The notes beneath the pieces are model-generated. The model was not told the DNA's origin. It did no database searches and worked only from the letters and a program-made list of their open reading frames with translations. Below are positions 44,438 to 54,119 of a stretch of 64,000 bases of DNA, piece by piece. A program made the translations under genes and the position numbers. The stretch's first letter is position 1. Each line of letters begins with the position of its first letter. This DNA is from UMGS1840 sp045661305 (lineage in GTDB: Bacteria > Bacillota > Clostridia > UMGS1840): assembly GCA_045661305.1 (NCBI GenBank), contig JAZRFJ010000028.1:8605-72604 (forward strand), in the 5' to 3' direction.

Positions 44438-45457
44438 ATGAAAGAGGCATTGAAAAATATTCAAATAGCTGCTGAAAAAAAGATAGCAGACGCCACAATT
44501 TCTAAAGAATTAGAAGAACTTAGGGTAACATATTTAGGAAAGAAAGGCGAATTAACTTCAATTTTAAAAGAAATGCGTTCTTTGTCAGCTGAAGAAAGAC
44601 CGATTATCGGACAGATAGCAAACGAAGTCCGTGATTCAATCGAAAAAATGCTCAAAGAAAAAGGAGCATCTATTTACGAAAAAGAACTTGCAGAAAAACT
44701 TAAAAAAGAAAAAATTGATGTTACAATGCCTTCACGATTTATAAAGAAGGGTCACCTTCATCCGCTTACAAAAACATTAAATGAATTTTATGATATATTC
44801 ACAGGTATGGGCTTTGAGGTTGCCGACGGTCCTGAGGTTGAGCTTGATTATTATAACTTTGAAGCTTTAAATCTTCCGAAAGACCATCCTGCCCGTGATA
44901 CACAGGACACATTTTATATAGATGAAAATGTAGTTTTGAGAACTCAGACATCACCTATTCAGGTGCGTATTATGGAGAAAACAAAACCGCCTATAAGATA
45001 TATTGCACCGGGCAGAGTTTACAGAAGCGATGCAGTTGATGCAACTCATTCGCCTGTTTTCCATCAGATTGAGGGTATCGTTGTTGACAAAGGAATAACA
45101 ATGGCAAACTTAAAGTCAACACTTGAAATTTTCTTGAAAAAATTCTACGGTGAGCAGACTAAAATAAGACTTCGTCCGCATCACTTCCCATTCACAGAGC
45201 CATCAGCAGAGGTTGATGTTTCTTGCTTTAACTGTGGTGGTGAAGGCTGCAGAATTTGTAAAGGCGAAGGCTTTATCGAAATTCTTGGTGCAGGAATGAT
45301 TCACCCTAAGGTTTTATCAAACTGCGGTATTGACCCTGAGGTTTATTCAGGCTTTGCGTTTGGTATCGGGCTTGAGAGAATAGTAATGCGTAAATATGAT
45401 ATTGATGATTTAAGATTATACTATGAAAATGATCTTAGATTCTTAAAACAGTTTTAA
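44438..45457 (+). CDS. pheS: Phenylalanyl-tRNA synthetase alpha subunit
   Basis: 339 aa. An N-terminal coiled coil is followed by the class II catalytic core: motif 2 [35 protein letters not shown] with a Cys-rich insert ([17 protein letters not shown]); motif 3 [20 protein letters not shown]. It charges tRNA-Phe with PheT. The start at 44438 is used because the GAAAGG site is 11 bases upstream; the ATG at 44429 is only 2 bases from it. Confidence 0.95.
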   Translation: MKEALKNIQIAAEKKIADATISKELEELRVTYLGKKGELTSILKEMRSLSAEERPIIGQIANEVRDSIEKMLKEKGASIYEKELAEKLKKEKIDVTMPSRFIKKGHLHPLTKTLNEFYDIFTGMGFEVADGPEVELDYYNFEALNLPKDHPARDTQDTFYIDENVVLRTQTSPIQVRIMEKTKPPIRYIAPGRVYRSDAVDATHSPVFHQIEGIVVDKGITMANLKSTLEIFLKKFYGEQTKIRLRPHHFPFTEPSAEVDVSCFNCGGEGCRICKGEGFIEILGAGMIHPKVLSNCGIDPEVYSGFAFGIGLERIVMRKYDIDDLRLYYENDLRFLKQF

Positions 45458-45483
45458 AATATTTTAAAAAGGATGTATGAAAA

Positions 45484-47862
45484 ATGAAATTACCTTTAAG
45501 CTGGATAAATGAATATACAGATATTTCAGACATATCCTACAAACAGTATGAACACGCTCTTACAATGAGCGGCTCAAAGGTTGAGGGCTTTGAGGATATG
45601 GCTAAAGATATAGTAAATGTAAAAACAGGAAAAATAATAAGTATGGAAAAACACCCTGATGCTGACAGACTTACAGTATGCCAGGTTAATATGGGGGAAA
45701 AAATCGGAGTAATTCAGATTGTTACTGCCGCAACAAATATGAAAGAAAATGATATTGTTCCTGTTGCACTCCATAAGTCAACTATCAAAGGCGGAGCAAA
45801 AATTGAAAAAGGAAAATTAAGAGGTGTTTTATCTAACGGTATGTTCTGCTCAACAGATGAGCTTGGTATCGGTGAGCCTAATGTTAAAGCAACTGGACTT
45901 CTTATTCTCCCATCCGATGCACCGCTTGGTATGGATATTGTTGAATATTTAAAATTAAATGACGCAATTTTTGATTTTGAAATCACTTCAAACCGCCCTG
46001 ACTGCCTTAGTGTAATCGGTCTTGCAAGAGAAACAGCCGCTACATTCGGAAGAGCTTTTAATGTGAAAAAGCCTGTTGTTAAAGAGCTTGCAGGCGGAGA
46101 TATAAATAGCGAGTTGAAAGTTGATGTTGAAAATTTCGAGCTTTGCAGAAGATATACAGCGAGAGTTGTAAAAAATATTAAAATTGAAGAATCACCAGAG
46201 TGGCTTAAAAGACGCTTGATTGCCTGCGGAGTAAGACCGATAAACAATATAGTTGATATAACAAACTATGTTATGCTTGAATACGGTCAGCCTATGCACG
46301 CATTTGACATTAAAAACATAAAAGACAGTCACATAATCGTCAGAAACGCAAAAGAAAACGAAACTATCACCACTTTAGACGGTATTGAAAGACAGTTATC
46401 TTCCGAAATGCTTGTTATCTGTGATGCCGATAAGCCTGTTGCTATTGCAGGTGTTATGGGCGGAGAATTTTCAGGAATAACTGAAGATACAAAAACAATC
46501 GTTTTTGAAAGTGCTGCCTTTAACGGTGCATCAGTAAGAAAGACAGCTAAAAAAGTAGGTCTTAGAACAGAAGCTTCTGCAAGATATGAAAAAGGTCTTG
46601 ACAAGGAAATGGTTGTTGATGCGTTAGAAAGAGCGTGCGAACTTATTGAAGAGCTTTCATGCGGTGAAGTTGTAAAAGGCGTTATCGACAGAAATAACGA
46701 CGAAACAAAAGACATAAAAATAAAATTCGAGCCTGCAAGAATAAATGAATTTTTAGGTACATCAATTGATGAAAACGAAATGATAAAATCACTTGAGGCA
46801 CTTGAGTTTGAAGTGAAAGACGGATATATAATTCCGCCGTCATTTAGAATTGATATTGAATGCTTTAATGATATTGCAGAGGAAGTTGTAAGAATACACG
46901 GATACGATAAAATTCCATCATCTCCTATGCAGGGTTCAGGCTTTGAGGGCGGTCTCAACAAACAGCAACAACTTGAAAAAGAAGCTAAAATGACTTTGGC
47001 AAATTTAGGACTCAGTGAAATATATACTTATTCCTTTGAAAGTCCAAAAGCATTTGATATGCTCCTTATCCCTGAAAATTCAGATTTAAGAAATACAGTA
47101 AACATCTTAAATCCGCTTGGCAGTGATATGTCAATTATGCGTACAACACCGCTTTATGGTATGTTGTCTACACTTTTATTAAATGAGAATAAGCGTGCAA
47201 AAGAGGCGTATCTCTTCGAGGTTGCAAAAACATATCAGAAAATAAATGGTGAACAGCTCCCGAAAGAAACACAAAACATTACAATCGGAATGTTTGGAAA
47301 TGATGTTGATTTCTTTAAATTAAAAGGTGTATGCGAAGAATTACTCGATGTATTTTCTATAAAAAATGCTAAGTTTGAAGCGTGTGAAACTGCTCCGTCA
47401 TTCCACCCATACCAGACAGCAAAAATACTTTATAACGGTGAAGAAGTGGGTATAATGGGACAGATTAACCCGACAGTAAGAAATAATTTCAACATAGAAA
47501 ATCCTGTTTTCTGTGCAATTATCTATTTCACAAAAATCTGTGAGCTTGACATTGAAACTGTAAAATACAAACAGCTTAACCGTTTCCCTCAAAGTGAAAA
47601 AGATTTCAGCGTTGTTGTAGATGAAGATATAACAGTTGATATGATTAAAGAAGTAGCTAAGAAAACTGCCGGTGAAATGCTTACCTCAATTGAGCTTTTT
47701 GATATTTATAAGGGAAGTCAGATACCAGAGGGCAAAAAGAGTGTTTCTTTCACATTTACTCTTGAAAATTATGAAAGAACTCTTACTGACGAAGAAACAA
47801 ACGGTATGCTGGGTAAGATTATCGAAAGTGTAAAAGAAGCTTTCGGAGCAGAATTAAGATAA
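45484..47862 (+). CDS. pheT: Phenylalanyl-tRNA synthetase beta subunit
   Basis: 792 aa. Order of domains: tRNA-binding EMAP-like fold (residues 40-150, HPDADRLTVCQVNMGEK), B3/B4 editing domain with VDITNYVMLEYGQPMHAFD, B5 (KIKFEPARINEFLGT), catalytic-like core, and a C-terminal FDX anticodon-binding domain (QLNRFPQSEKDFSVVVDEDI). It forms the (alpha-beta)2 synthetase with PheS, 26 bases upstream. Confidence 0.97.
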   Translation: MKLPLSWINEYTDISDISYKQYEHALTMSGSKVEGFEDMAKDIVNVKTGKIISMEKHPDADRLTVCQVNMGEKIGVIQIVTAATNMKENDIVPVALHKSTIKGGAKIEKGKLRGVLSNGMFCSTDELGIGEPNVKATGLLILPSDAPLGMDIVEYLKLNDAIFDFEITSNRPDCLSVIGLARETAATFGRAFNVKKPVVKELAGGDINSELKVDVENFELCRRYTARVVKNIKIEESPEWLKRRLIACGVRPINNIVDITNYVMLEYGQPMHAFDIKNIKDSHIIVRNAKENETITTLDGIERQLSSEMLVICDADKPVAIAGVMGGEFSGITEDTKTIVFESAAFNGASVRKTAKKVGLRTEASARYEKGLDKEMVVDALERACELIEELSCGEVVKGVIDRNNDETKDIKIKFEPARINEFLGTSIDENEMIKSLEALEFEVKDGYIIPPSFRIDIECFNDIAEEVVRIHGYDKIPSSPMQGSGFEGGLNKQQQLEKEAKMTLANLGLSEIYTYSFESPKAFDMLLIPENSDLRNTVNILNPLGSDMSIMRTTPLYGMLSTLLLNENKRAKEAYLFEVAKTYQKINGEQLPKETQNITIGMFGNDVDFFKLKGVCEELLDVFSIKNAKFEACETAPSFHPYQTAKILYNGEEVGIMGQINPTVRNNFNIENPVFCAIIYFTKICELDIETVKYKQLNRFPQSEKDFSVVVDEDITVDMIKEVAKKTAGEMLTSIELFDIYKGSQIPEGKKSVSFTFTLENYERTLTDEETNGMLGKIIESVKEAFGAELR

Positions 47863-47896
47863 TAATTTTTAAAATATAAGAAAGGTGGTATTCACA

Positions 47897-48139
47897 ATGG
47901 ATGGAACAAAGTTAGTAGACATTCCAAAGAATGATGACAAAAAAATAAAAGAGATTATTTTTTCAGTTTACGAATCATTAAAGGAAAAAGGCTATAATCC
48001 TATCAGCCAGTTGGTTGGATATATCATTTCAGGTGACCCTACCTACATAACAAGCTACAATAATGCAAGAGCATTGATAGGAAGACTTGAACGCGACGAC
48101 ATTTTAGAAGAACTTTTAAAAAGTTATCTTAGTAATTAA
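47897..48139 (+). CDS. ireB: IreB family regulatory phosphoprotein
   Basis: 80 aa. The block [20 protein letters not shown] followed by [20 protein letters not shown] is the UPF0297/IreB signature. IreB is phosphorylated by PASTA-domain Ser/Thr kinases and affects cephalosporin tolerance in Enterococcus. I start at the ATG 7 bases after AAAGGTGGT. It ends the pheST transcript. In clostridia the usual neighbours are alaS and ruvX, so its position after pheT is less common. Confidence 0.92.
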   Translation: MDGTKLVDIPKNDDKKIKEIIFSVYESLKEKGYNPISQLVGYIISGDPTYITSYNNARALIGRLERDDILEELLKSYLSN

Positions 48140-48146
48140 AAAACAA

Positions 48147-48193
48147 AAAAGGGCTGTGGCAAAAATGTTTTAATTTTTGTCACAGCCCTTTTG
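48147..48193 (+). terminator. Terminator of the pheST-ireB transcript
   Basis: AAAAGGGCTGTGGCAAAAAT pairs with ATTTTTGTCACAGCCCTTTT, with one mismatch, and ends in a T tract. Confidence 0.9.
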
Positions 48194-48209
48194 GGACGAA
48201 GAAAAAATA

Positions 48210-48380
48210 GTGCAGAACGGACAAGCTGAGCCAAAGCGTAAGCTTTGGGGTACCCGAAGCTGTATGTGTATACAGCGAGAGGCGAAGTTTGTTCGTAGCA
48301 TAAAGCGTTTTGTTTATTCCTCAAAATTATAATATTGAAAAAATCCCATCATGATTTTTTATGCTTTATGCGTTCTGTGC
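48210..48380. repeat. Structured intergenic element with terminal inverted repeats
   Basis: It begins GTGCAGAACG and ends CGTTCTGTGC, which are inverted repeats of each other with one mismatch. Inside are small palindromes such as AAAGCGTAAGCTTT and GCTGTATGTGTATACAGC, and CATAAAGCG/GCTTTATG. A perfect hairpin CTGTGCA/TGCACAG overlaps the right end (48375-48392). No reading frame. It fills most of the gap between ireB and the phosphomutase. Confidence 0.6.
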
Positions 48381-48402
48381 ATTTTTGCACAGTCCCTATT
48401 TA

Positions 48403-50124
48403 TTACTTTACCATCTCAAGCATTGCATTTGCATACTTTTCTTTGTTTTCTTCAGCAAGCTCTGGTGTTTTTCCTAAAGTCATAACATAAGCTTTAATTT
48501 TCGGCTCTGTTCCTGACGGACGGAATGTAAGAAGCGTGCCATCTTCAAGCTCAAAGCTAAGAACATTTGAAGGCGGAAGCTCTATTTTCTTTTTGTCACC
48601 TGTTAAAACATCTGTAACAACCTGATTATTATAATCATTTACTTTTACTACTTTAACTCCTGCAAACTCGCATGGTGAATTTTTAGATAAATCTTCCATT
48701 ATTCCTTTTATTTTCTTTATGCCACTAAGTCCCTCATGTGATACAGAGATTGTTTTTTCTGTGTAATAGCCGTATTTTTCATAAAGAGCATCTAAAACTT
48801 CTTTTAATGTTTTTCCCTGCTCCATATAAAACGCTGCAGCCTCACAAATAAGCATAGAAGCATTTACCGCGTCTTTGTCACTTGCATGAGTTCCTGAAAG
48901 ATATCCATAGCTTTCTTCAAAGCCAAAAAGATAGGTATTACTCTTTGTTTCTTCAAAAAGCTTAATCTGCTCACCGATAAACTTAAAGCCTGTAAGAACA
49001 TCTATTACCTCTACACCATAGTCCTTTGCGATAGGTTTAATCATATTTGTAGTAACAATAGATTTAATTATTGCACCGTTTTTCGGAAGTGTTCCCCTTT
49101 TTTTCATGCAATCTAAAATATAGCTTACTATAACAATACCAATCTGGTTTCCGTTTAAGATTTCATATTCACCACTGCTGTTTTTAAGCATAACTCCTGT
49201 TCTGTCAGCATCAGGGTCAGTTCCCACGATAATATCGGCATTTATTTTTTTAGCATAACTAACTGCTATATCAAACCCCTCTGAATATTCAGGGTTTGGT
49301 GCTTTTACAGTTGGAAAATTACCGTCAGGAAGCTCCTGTTCCTTAACAACTGTCACATTTTTAAGTCCCATTCTCTCAAGTACAGTTCTTACAGGAATAT
49401 TACCTGTTCCGTGAAATGGAGTATATACAACTTTTAAATCAGTATTCTTTAAAACATCGGGATTTATGCTTAAATTCATAACTGCATTATAATATGCTTC
49501 GTCAACATCTTTTCCGATGATTTTTATAATACCGCTTTCTACAGCTTTATCAAAATCTATCTTTTTCGCACCGTCAAAGATATCAATTTTCTGCATTTCG
49601 CTATACACAACCTCTGCCTCAGGCGGAGGGAGCTGTGCACCGTCAGACCAGTATGCCTTATATCCGTTATATTCTTTAGGATTATGAGAAGCTGTGATAA
49701 CAATACCCGCAGTAGTTTTGAGATGCTTTATTGCAAAAGAAAGCATCGGAGTCGGACGAAGACTTTCATATAAGTACACCTGTATATTATTTGCAGCTAA
49801 AACCTGTGCCGAAACCTTTGCAAACAAATCTGCACATATTCTTGAATCGTAAGCAATGGCAACGCCTTTTTTCATAGCTTCTTCACCGTTTTTAACTATA
49901 AGGTTAGAAAGCCCTTGTGTTGCCTGTGCCACAGTATATATGTTCATACCATTTGTTCCTGCACGGATAATTCCGCGAAGTCCCGCAGTTCCAAACTCAA
50001 GCGATGCGGAAAATCTTTCTGCTATTTCATTTTCATCATCTTTAATTTTTTCAAGCTCAGCTCTGTAAGAGTCGCAAAGGCCCTCATAATTGAGCCATTT
50101 TAAATAATTTTCTTTTGTGTTCAT
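48403..50124 (-). CDS. pgcA: Phosphoglucomutase/phosphomannomutase family (PgcA-like)
   Basis: 573 aa, four-domain phosphohexomutase. Active-site Ser in ITASHNPKEYNGYKAYW; metal loop GTDPDADRTGVM; sugar loop GFEESYGYLSGTHASDKDAV; phosphate loop FRPSGTEPKIKAYV. It interconverts glucose-6-P and glucose-1-P (or mannose forms), feeding glycan and UDP-glucose synthesis. Last gene of a minus-strand cluster with rluB upstream. Confidence 0.93.
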   Translation of the reverse strand: MNTKENYLKWLNYEGLCDSYRAELEKIKDDENEIAERFSASLEFGTAGLRGIIRAGTNGMNIYTVAQATQGLSNLIVKNGEEAMKKGVAIAYDSRICADLFAKVSAQVLAANNIQVYLYESLRPTPMLSFAIKHLKTTAGIVITASHNPKEYNGYKAYWSDGAQLPPPEAEVVYSEMQKIDIFDGAKKIDFDKAVESGIIKIIGKDVDEAYYNAVMNLSINPDVLKNTDLKVVYTPFHGTGNIPVRTVLERMGLKNVTVVKEQELPDGNFPTVKAPNPEYSEGFDIAVSYAKKINADIIVGTDPDADRTGVMLKNSSGEYEILNGNQIGIVIVSYILDCMKKRGTLPKNGAIIKSIVTTNMIKPIAKDYGVEVIDVLTGFKFIGEQIKLFEETKSNTYLFGFEESYGYLSGTHASDKDAVNASMLICEAAAFYMEQGKTLKEVLDALYEKYGYYTEKTISVSHEGLSGIKKIKGIMEDLSKNSPCEFAGVKVVKVNDYNNQVVTDVLTGDKKKIELPPSNVLSFELEDGTLLTFRPSGTEPKIKAYVMTLGKTPELAEENKEKYANAMLEMVK

Positions 50125-50157
50125 CTCTTTTTTTGTCCTTTCATCATTATATTATAA

Positions 50158-50868
50158 TTATTTATTATGAATAAGGGCCTGTACCTCATTAGGATTTAAT
50201 TTTCGTATTTTTCCTGTTTTTAAGTTACCTAAACTCAAATTCCCAAGTGAAACCCTTTTAAGCTCTATCACATTGTGTCCGACAGCCTCAAACATCTTTC
50301 TTACCTGTCTGTTTCTGCCCTCCGAGATAGTAATCTCGACAACGCTTTTATCTTTGAAAATTTCAGATACAAAAACTTTTGCAGGGTATGTTTTTTTCTT
50401 ATCAATAACAACACCTTTTCTTAATCTGTCTGCCTCTGAATCTGTAAGCTTTCCATTTATAACTGCTATATATTTTTTTTCGATATTATGGCTCGGATGT
50501 GTGATTTTATTCACAAATTCTCCGTCATTTGTAAGGATAAGAAGCCCTTCCGTATTATAGTCAAGCCGTCCCGCAGGATAAACCCTCTTTTCGGTTTCAC
50601 CTTTTACAAGGTCTAAAACACAAGGTCTGTCAAACTGGTCGTGAACAGTTGTTACATACCCTTTTGGTTTATTTAACATATAATAAACCTTAGCTTCAGC
50701 TTTTAGAATTTTCTTGCCGTCAACTGTAACAACATCGCCGTCTTTAATGGTATATCCCATTATATCAATAACAGCTCCGTTTACGCTGACTCTTCCCTCT
50801 TTTATAAGTTCCTCTGCTTTTCTTCTTGATGCAATCCCTGCATCAGCAATATATTTTTGTAATCTCAA
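50158..50868 (-). CDS. rluB: 23S rRNA pseudouridine synthase RluB family
   Basis: 236 aa. S4 domain (MRLQKYIADAGIASRRKAEE followed by LIKEGRVSVNG) and a RsuA/RluB-type synthase core with VYPAGRLDYNTEGLLILTND (catalytic Asp) and EGRNRQVRKMFEAVGHNV. The start is TTG preceded by TGAGGTAAGAAA. It begins just after the dacF stop. It modifies 23S rRNA, though RluE/F-like specificity cannot be ruled out. Confidence 0.92.
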   Translation of the reverse strand: MRLQKYIADAGIASRRKAEELIKEGRVSVNGAVIDIMGYTIKDGDVVTVDGKKILKAEAKVYYMLNKPKGYVTTVHDQFDRPCVLDLVKGETEKRVYPAGRLDYNTEGLLILTNDGEFVNKITHPSHNIEKKYIAVINGKLTDSEADRLRKGVVIDKKKTYPAKVFVSEIFKDKSVVEITISEGRNRQVRKMFEAVGHNVIELKRVSLGNLSLGNLKTGKIRKLNPNEVQALIHNK

Positions 50869-50877
50869 TTTCTTACC

Positions 50878-51669
50878 TCAATCTTTTATATAATTTTCAT
50901 ATATTTTTCTATGGTCATTCCAATCATCAGGTGCTTTTAAGGTTACACATATGTATGTTTTACCGTTTTTCTTAACTGCTGAAACAAGTGTTCTGCCCGC
51001 CTTTTTTGTAAATCCCGTTTTAACACCTATATAATCATCACTTTCCCATAATAGCTTATTATGGTTTTTTAAATATCTTTCATTCCCGTTTTCACTTTTT
51101 ATAACAGCAGTTTTTGTGGCAACTATTTTTGAAAAATCTTCATTTTCTAAAGCATACGCAGTAATGCGAGCCATATCAGAGGCAGTAACATAATGATTTT
51201 TCCCATCTAATCCTGACGGATTTTCAAAGCTTGAATTATATGCACCTGCCCACTTTGCGATTTCATTCATTTCGCCCACAAATCCGTCATATCCAAAGTA
51301 TGTTGCAATTGCATTTGCGGCATCGTTTCCCGAATTTAGCATAAGACCGTACAAAAGCTGTTCTAAAGTAAGCTTTTCGCCCGCCTTAAGATAAATGCTT
51401 GAGCCTTCTGTCATAGAAGATTTTTTGTCAATTACTACGGTTGAAGACGGGGTTCCCATCTCTATTGCTGTTATTGCAGTAACAATTTTAGTTATAGAAG
51501 CAGGTGACATTTTTTCGTTTTCATTATAGCCGTAAATAACCTCTTTATCGGTTGCATTGTAAAGACATACCGCCCTTGCACTGTAAAAAATTTCTGAGTT
51601 TGCGACAGTAATTCCTGTTATAAAAAGTAAAAAACTTAAAAACACACTAAGAACTTTTAATTTATTCAC
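50878..51669 (-). CDS. D-alanyl-D-alanine carboxypeptidase (DacF-like)
   Basis: 263 aa penicillin-binding protein of the S11 family. Motifs: SPASITKIVTAI (SxxK), GLMLNSGNDAANAIA (SGN) and GVKTGFTKKAGRTLVSAV (KTG). An N-terminal signal peptide is present; the usual C-terminal PBP5-like domain is absent. GTG at 51669 is favoured because GGAG lies 10 bases upstream, though an ATG three codons earlier is possible. It trims peptidoglycan stem peptides, likely in sporulation given the ytfJ neighbour. Confidence 0.9.
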   Translation of the reverse strand: MNKLKVLSVFLSFLLFITGITVANSEIFYSARAVCLYNATDKEVIYGYNENEKMSPASITKIVTAITAIEMGTPSSTVVIDKKSSMTEGSSIYLKAGEKLTLEQLLYGLMLNSGNDAANAIATYFGYDGFVGEMNEIAKWAGAYNSSFENPSGLDGKNHYVTASDMARITAYALENEDFSKIVATKTAVIKSENGNERYLKNHNKLLWESDDYIGVKTGFTKKAGRTLVSAVKKNGKTYICVTLKAPDDWNDHRKIYENYIKD

Positions 51670-51737
51670 AAAAATCATACTCCGTATAAAAAATATAAAT
51701 ATCTTTACATAATTATATGAAGTATCTCTTCTGAATA

Positions 51738-52139
51738 TTATTCTTCAGGCTCTATTATAACAACCTCTTCTTTTTTTGTAAACTTATCTACCACCTTCTC
51801 AATTATCCCTGGTGCAACATCAATAAGCTTATCAAGAGGAGTTGTGGCAGTATCAACATTAATCATTCTTACATTATCGCCTGTAACAACAAGAAAGCCA
51901 ACAGGTGAAATGCTCATTCCGCCGCCTACTCCACCGCCGAAATTAGGTTCTTTTATTTTGTCATTCACACCCTGAAATTCACTTCCGCCTACACCAAAGC
52001 CGTAAGCTACACGGGAAATAGGAATAATTGTTGTCTTATCCCCTGCATTTATAGGTGTTCCGATGATAGTATCAACATCAACAAGGTCCTTGATGTTTTT
52101 CAAAGCTCCATCCATAATTTTTTCAATACTTGCAGACAT
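51738..52139 (-). CDS. ytfJ: GerW/YtfJ family spore protein
   Basis: 133 aa. The Gly-rich core YGFGVGGSEFQG and FGGGVGGGMSISPVGFLVVT is the YtfJ signature. YtfJ is a spore cytoplasm/inner-membrane protein (GerW), needed for some germinant responses in B. subtilis. AAAGGAGA precedes the ATG. It follows the DUF2953 gene with no gap, a conserved pair in spore formers. Confidence 0.93.
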   Translation of the reverse strand: MSASIEKIMDGALKNIKDLVDVDTIIGTPINAGDKTTIIPISRVAYGFGVGGSEFQGVNDKIKEPNFGGGVGGGMSISPVGFLVVTGDNVRMINVDTATTPLDKLIDVAPGIIEKVVDKFTKKEEVVIIEPEE

Positions 52140-52140
52140 A

Positions 52141-52743
52141 TCATTTAGTCTCCTTTGAAATTTTTTTATAAATTAAAAATGCTTTTGCAATATGAAACGG
52201 TTTTGCCTCAACTAAAAAGGCACACTTAATTTCAAAAACAGCCTCCTGGGGTTTAAAGTCAACATTTATAACAGGCGGTTTTTCCAAAACAAAAAAATTG
52301 CCTGAAAATGAAGAAATGGTATTTACAAAGGCACAGACACTTCCGTAAGCTATTCCCCCCGTAACAGGATTTCCTGTTCCGAATTTCCCTATGAAGCCTG
52401 TTTCGTTTACAGAAATTTTCCCTTTAAGATATCCAAGCACTTCGGAAAGTGCTTTTTTCTGACGCATAAAGTTATTTCTCATATCAAAAAACTTTTTCAT
52501 TATGCTGTCCTCAGAATTAAGCTTTTTTGCATTTTTCTCATCTTCGGGTTTCTTTATACTCTTTGCTGACTTGTTTTTCATTTTATCAAGAGGAATATTA
52601 AAAGAAAATCCGAATTTTAATATTTTTATATAAATTCCGCTGTTACCAACAGAAATTACAAGCTTTAAGCTTGTAAAAATAAATATTAACGCAACTGTTA
52701 ATATAACAGCCAATATTATAAGTATTGTATATAATATTACCAA
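52141..52743 (-). CDS. DUF2953 domain protein
   Basis: 200 aa. An N-terminal membrane helix is followed by a beta-rich domain and a helical C-terminus (FHIAKAFLIYKKISKETK). DUF2953 proteins are encoded directly upstream of ytfJ in many spore formers and are of unknown function. The TTG at 52743 has GGAG 8 bases upstream and gives MVILYTILIIL; a GTG three codons earlier overlaps the ribosome site. Confidence 0.85.
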   Translation of the reverse strand: MVILYTILIILAVILTVALIFIFTSLKLVISVGNSGIYIKILKFGFSFNIPLDKMKNKSAKSIKKPEDEKNAKKLNSEDSIMKKFFDMRNNFMRQKKALSEVLGYLKGKISVNETGFIGKFGTGNPVTGGIAYGSVCAFVNTISSFSGNFFVLEKPPVINVDFKPQEAVFEIKCAFLVEAKPFHIAKAFLIYKKISKETK

Positions 52744-52764
52744 TAATTTCACTCCTGTTAAAAA

Positions 52765-53355
52765 TTACTCAAAATCAGCTGTTTCAACATCTTCAAAGGT
52801 AAGATTATCGTCATTTGCCACAACATTTTCAATAACATTTTCGCTTATAGGCGGAAGCTCGTGGATTGACTGGAGTCCAAACATTCTCAAAAATTCATTT
52901 GTTGTTCCGTAAAGCTTCGGATGTCCTATCGTGTTTAAGTGTCCTCTTTCTTCAATAAGCTCCCTCTCCATAAGACGGCAAAGCGAATTGTAGGAATCTA
53001 CTCCTCTTATTGAATCTATAACAACCTTTGTTACAGGCTGATTATAAGCAACTATGCTCAAAACCTCCAAAGCTGATTGTGAAAGTGTTTTTGCACTTCT
53101 TGTTTCAAGTGCTTTTGAAACATAGCTGTGATACTCTGATTTTGTTACAAGCTGTGCACAATCGTTCATTTTAACAAGCTTTACGCCTCTTTTTTCCCTC
53201 TCAAGCATAAGCTCGAAAGAATTAAGCACCTTTAAAAAAGCTTCATATTCCATTTCAACAGCCTCAGCCATTTTCCTACATTCCAAAGGAGCACCTGCGG
53301 CAAAAAGCATAGCTTCTATTATACTATAAAGTTCAAGAAATTCTTCATTATTCAT
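52765..53355 (-). CDS. scpB: Chromosome segregation and condensation protein ScpB
   Basis: 196 aa. Two winged-helix domains: YSIIEAMLFAAGAPLECRKM at the start, then LSQSALEVLSIVAYNQPVTK followed by VVIDSIRGVDS and LNTIGHPKLYGTTNEFLRMF. It is a kleisin-associated subunit of the SMC condensin. I start at MNNEEFLELY with AAGGAG 9 bases upstream. It follows scpA by 13 bases. Confidence 0.95.
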   Translation of the reverse strand: MNNEEFLELYSIIEAMLFAAGAPLECRKMAEAVEMEYEAFLKVLNSFELMLEREKRGVKLVKMNDCAQLVTKSEYHSYVSKALETRSAKTLSQSALEVLSIVAYNQPVTKVVIDSIRGVDSYNSLCRLMERELIEERGHLNTIGHPKLYGTTNEFLRMFGLQSIHELPPISENVIENVVANDDNLTFEDVETADFE

Positions 53356-53368
53356 TTTTGCCATCTCC

Positions 53369-54094
53369 TTATATTTTTATTAGCATAAATGCTTCTTCGT
53401 TTTCACTGTACTCTTCATAAATTGCAATTTTTTCTTCTTTTACAAGGTCGAGTAGTGCCATAAATGCTGCCGACACCTGTGCACGAGAATAACATATCTC
53501 ACAAAAAACTTCAACAAGCTCTCTTTTAAAGCTTTCGTTAAGAGCATTTAAAAGCCTGTCCGACATAGAAGAAACAGATACTATCTCTCTTTCCACCAAT
53601 GGATAAAACTCTTCCTTTGACGGTGCAATTCTCTGGCTTACTCTTTCACTTAAAATATTAAGCACATTTACAAGCTCGTCCTTTTCCATATCAAATTTAT
53701 TGTATTTGACAAGACCTTTTATTTTTTCCTTTGGCTTTGTAAAAGAATTAAAGCCGATATGCTCTCTTTCTTTAAAATACGATGTCATTTCAGAATATTT
53801 TTTATATTCAATAAGCTTTCTGACAAGCTCTTCACGAGGGTCTTCTTCAACTATACCTTCAGTAGTTTTTTCGCTTGGAAGAAGCATTTTTGATTTTATG
53901 TACAAAAGCTCGGATGCCATAACTATAAATTCCGAGGCTATATCCATATTAAGCTCTTCCATTTTTTTTAGATAATCTATATACTGCTGTGTAAGCTCGA
54001 AAATAGGTATATCGTATATATCAATTTTGTTTGCTTTAATAAGATGCAGAAGAAGGTCAAGTGGGCCCTCAAACTGCTCAAGTTTTAAATCCAT
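53369..54094 (-). CDS. scpA: Chromosome segregation and condensation protein ScpA
   Basis: 241 aa kleisin. The N-terminal signature LEQFEGPLDLLLHLIKANKI followed by DIYDIPIFELTQQYIDYL is clear, and the C-terminal winged helix is AQVSAAFMALLDLVKEEKIA. With ScpB and SMC it forms the condensin that organises the nucleoid. I start at MDLKLEQFEG with GGAG 9 bases upstream rather than five codons earlier. Confidence 0.95.
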   Translation of the reverse strand: MDLKLEQFEGPLDLLLHLIKANKIDIYDIPIFELTQQYIDYLKKMEELNMDIASEFIVMASELLYIKSKMLLPSEKTTEGIVEEDPREELVRKLIEYKKYSEMTSYFKEREHIGFNSFTKPKEKIKGLVKYNKFDMEKDELVNVLNILSERVSQRIAPSKEEFYPLVEREIVSVSSMSDRLLNALNESFKRELVEVFCEICYSRAQVSAAFMALLDLVKEEKIAIYEEYSENEEAFMLIKI

Positions 54095-54119
54095 TTTAAA
54101 ATTCTCCATACAAATTTTC

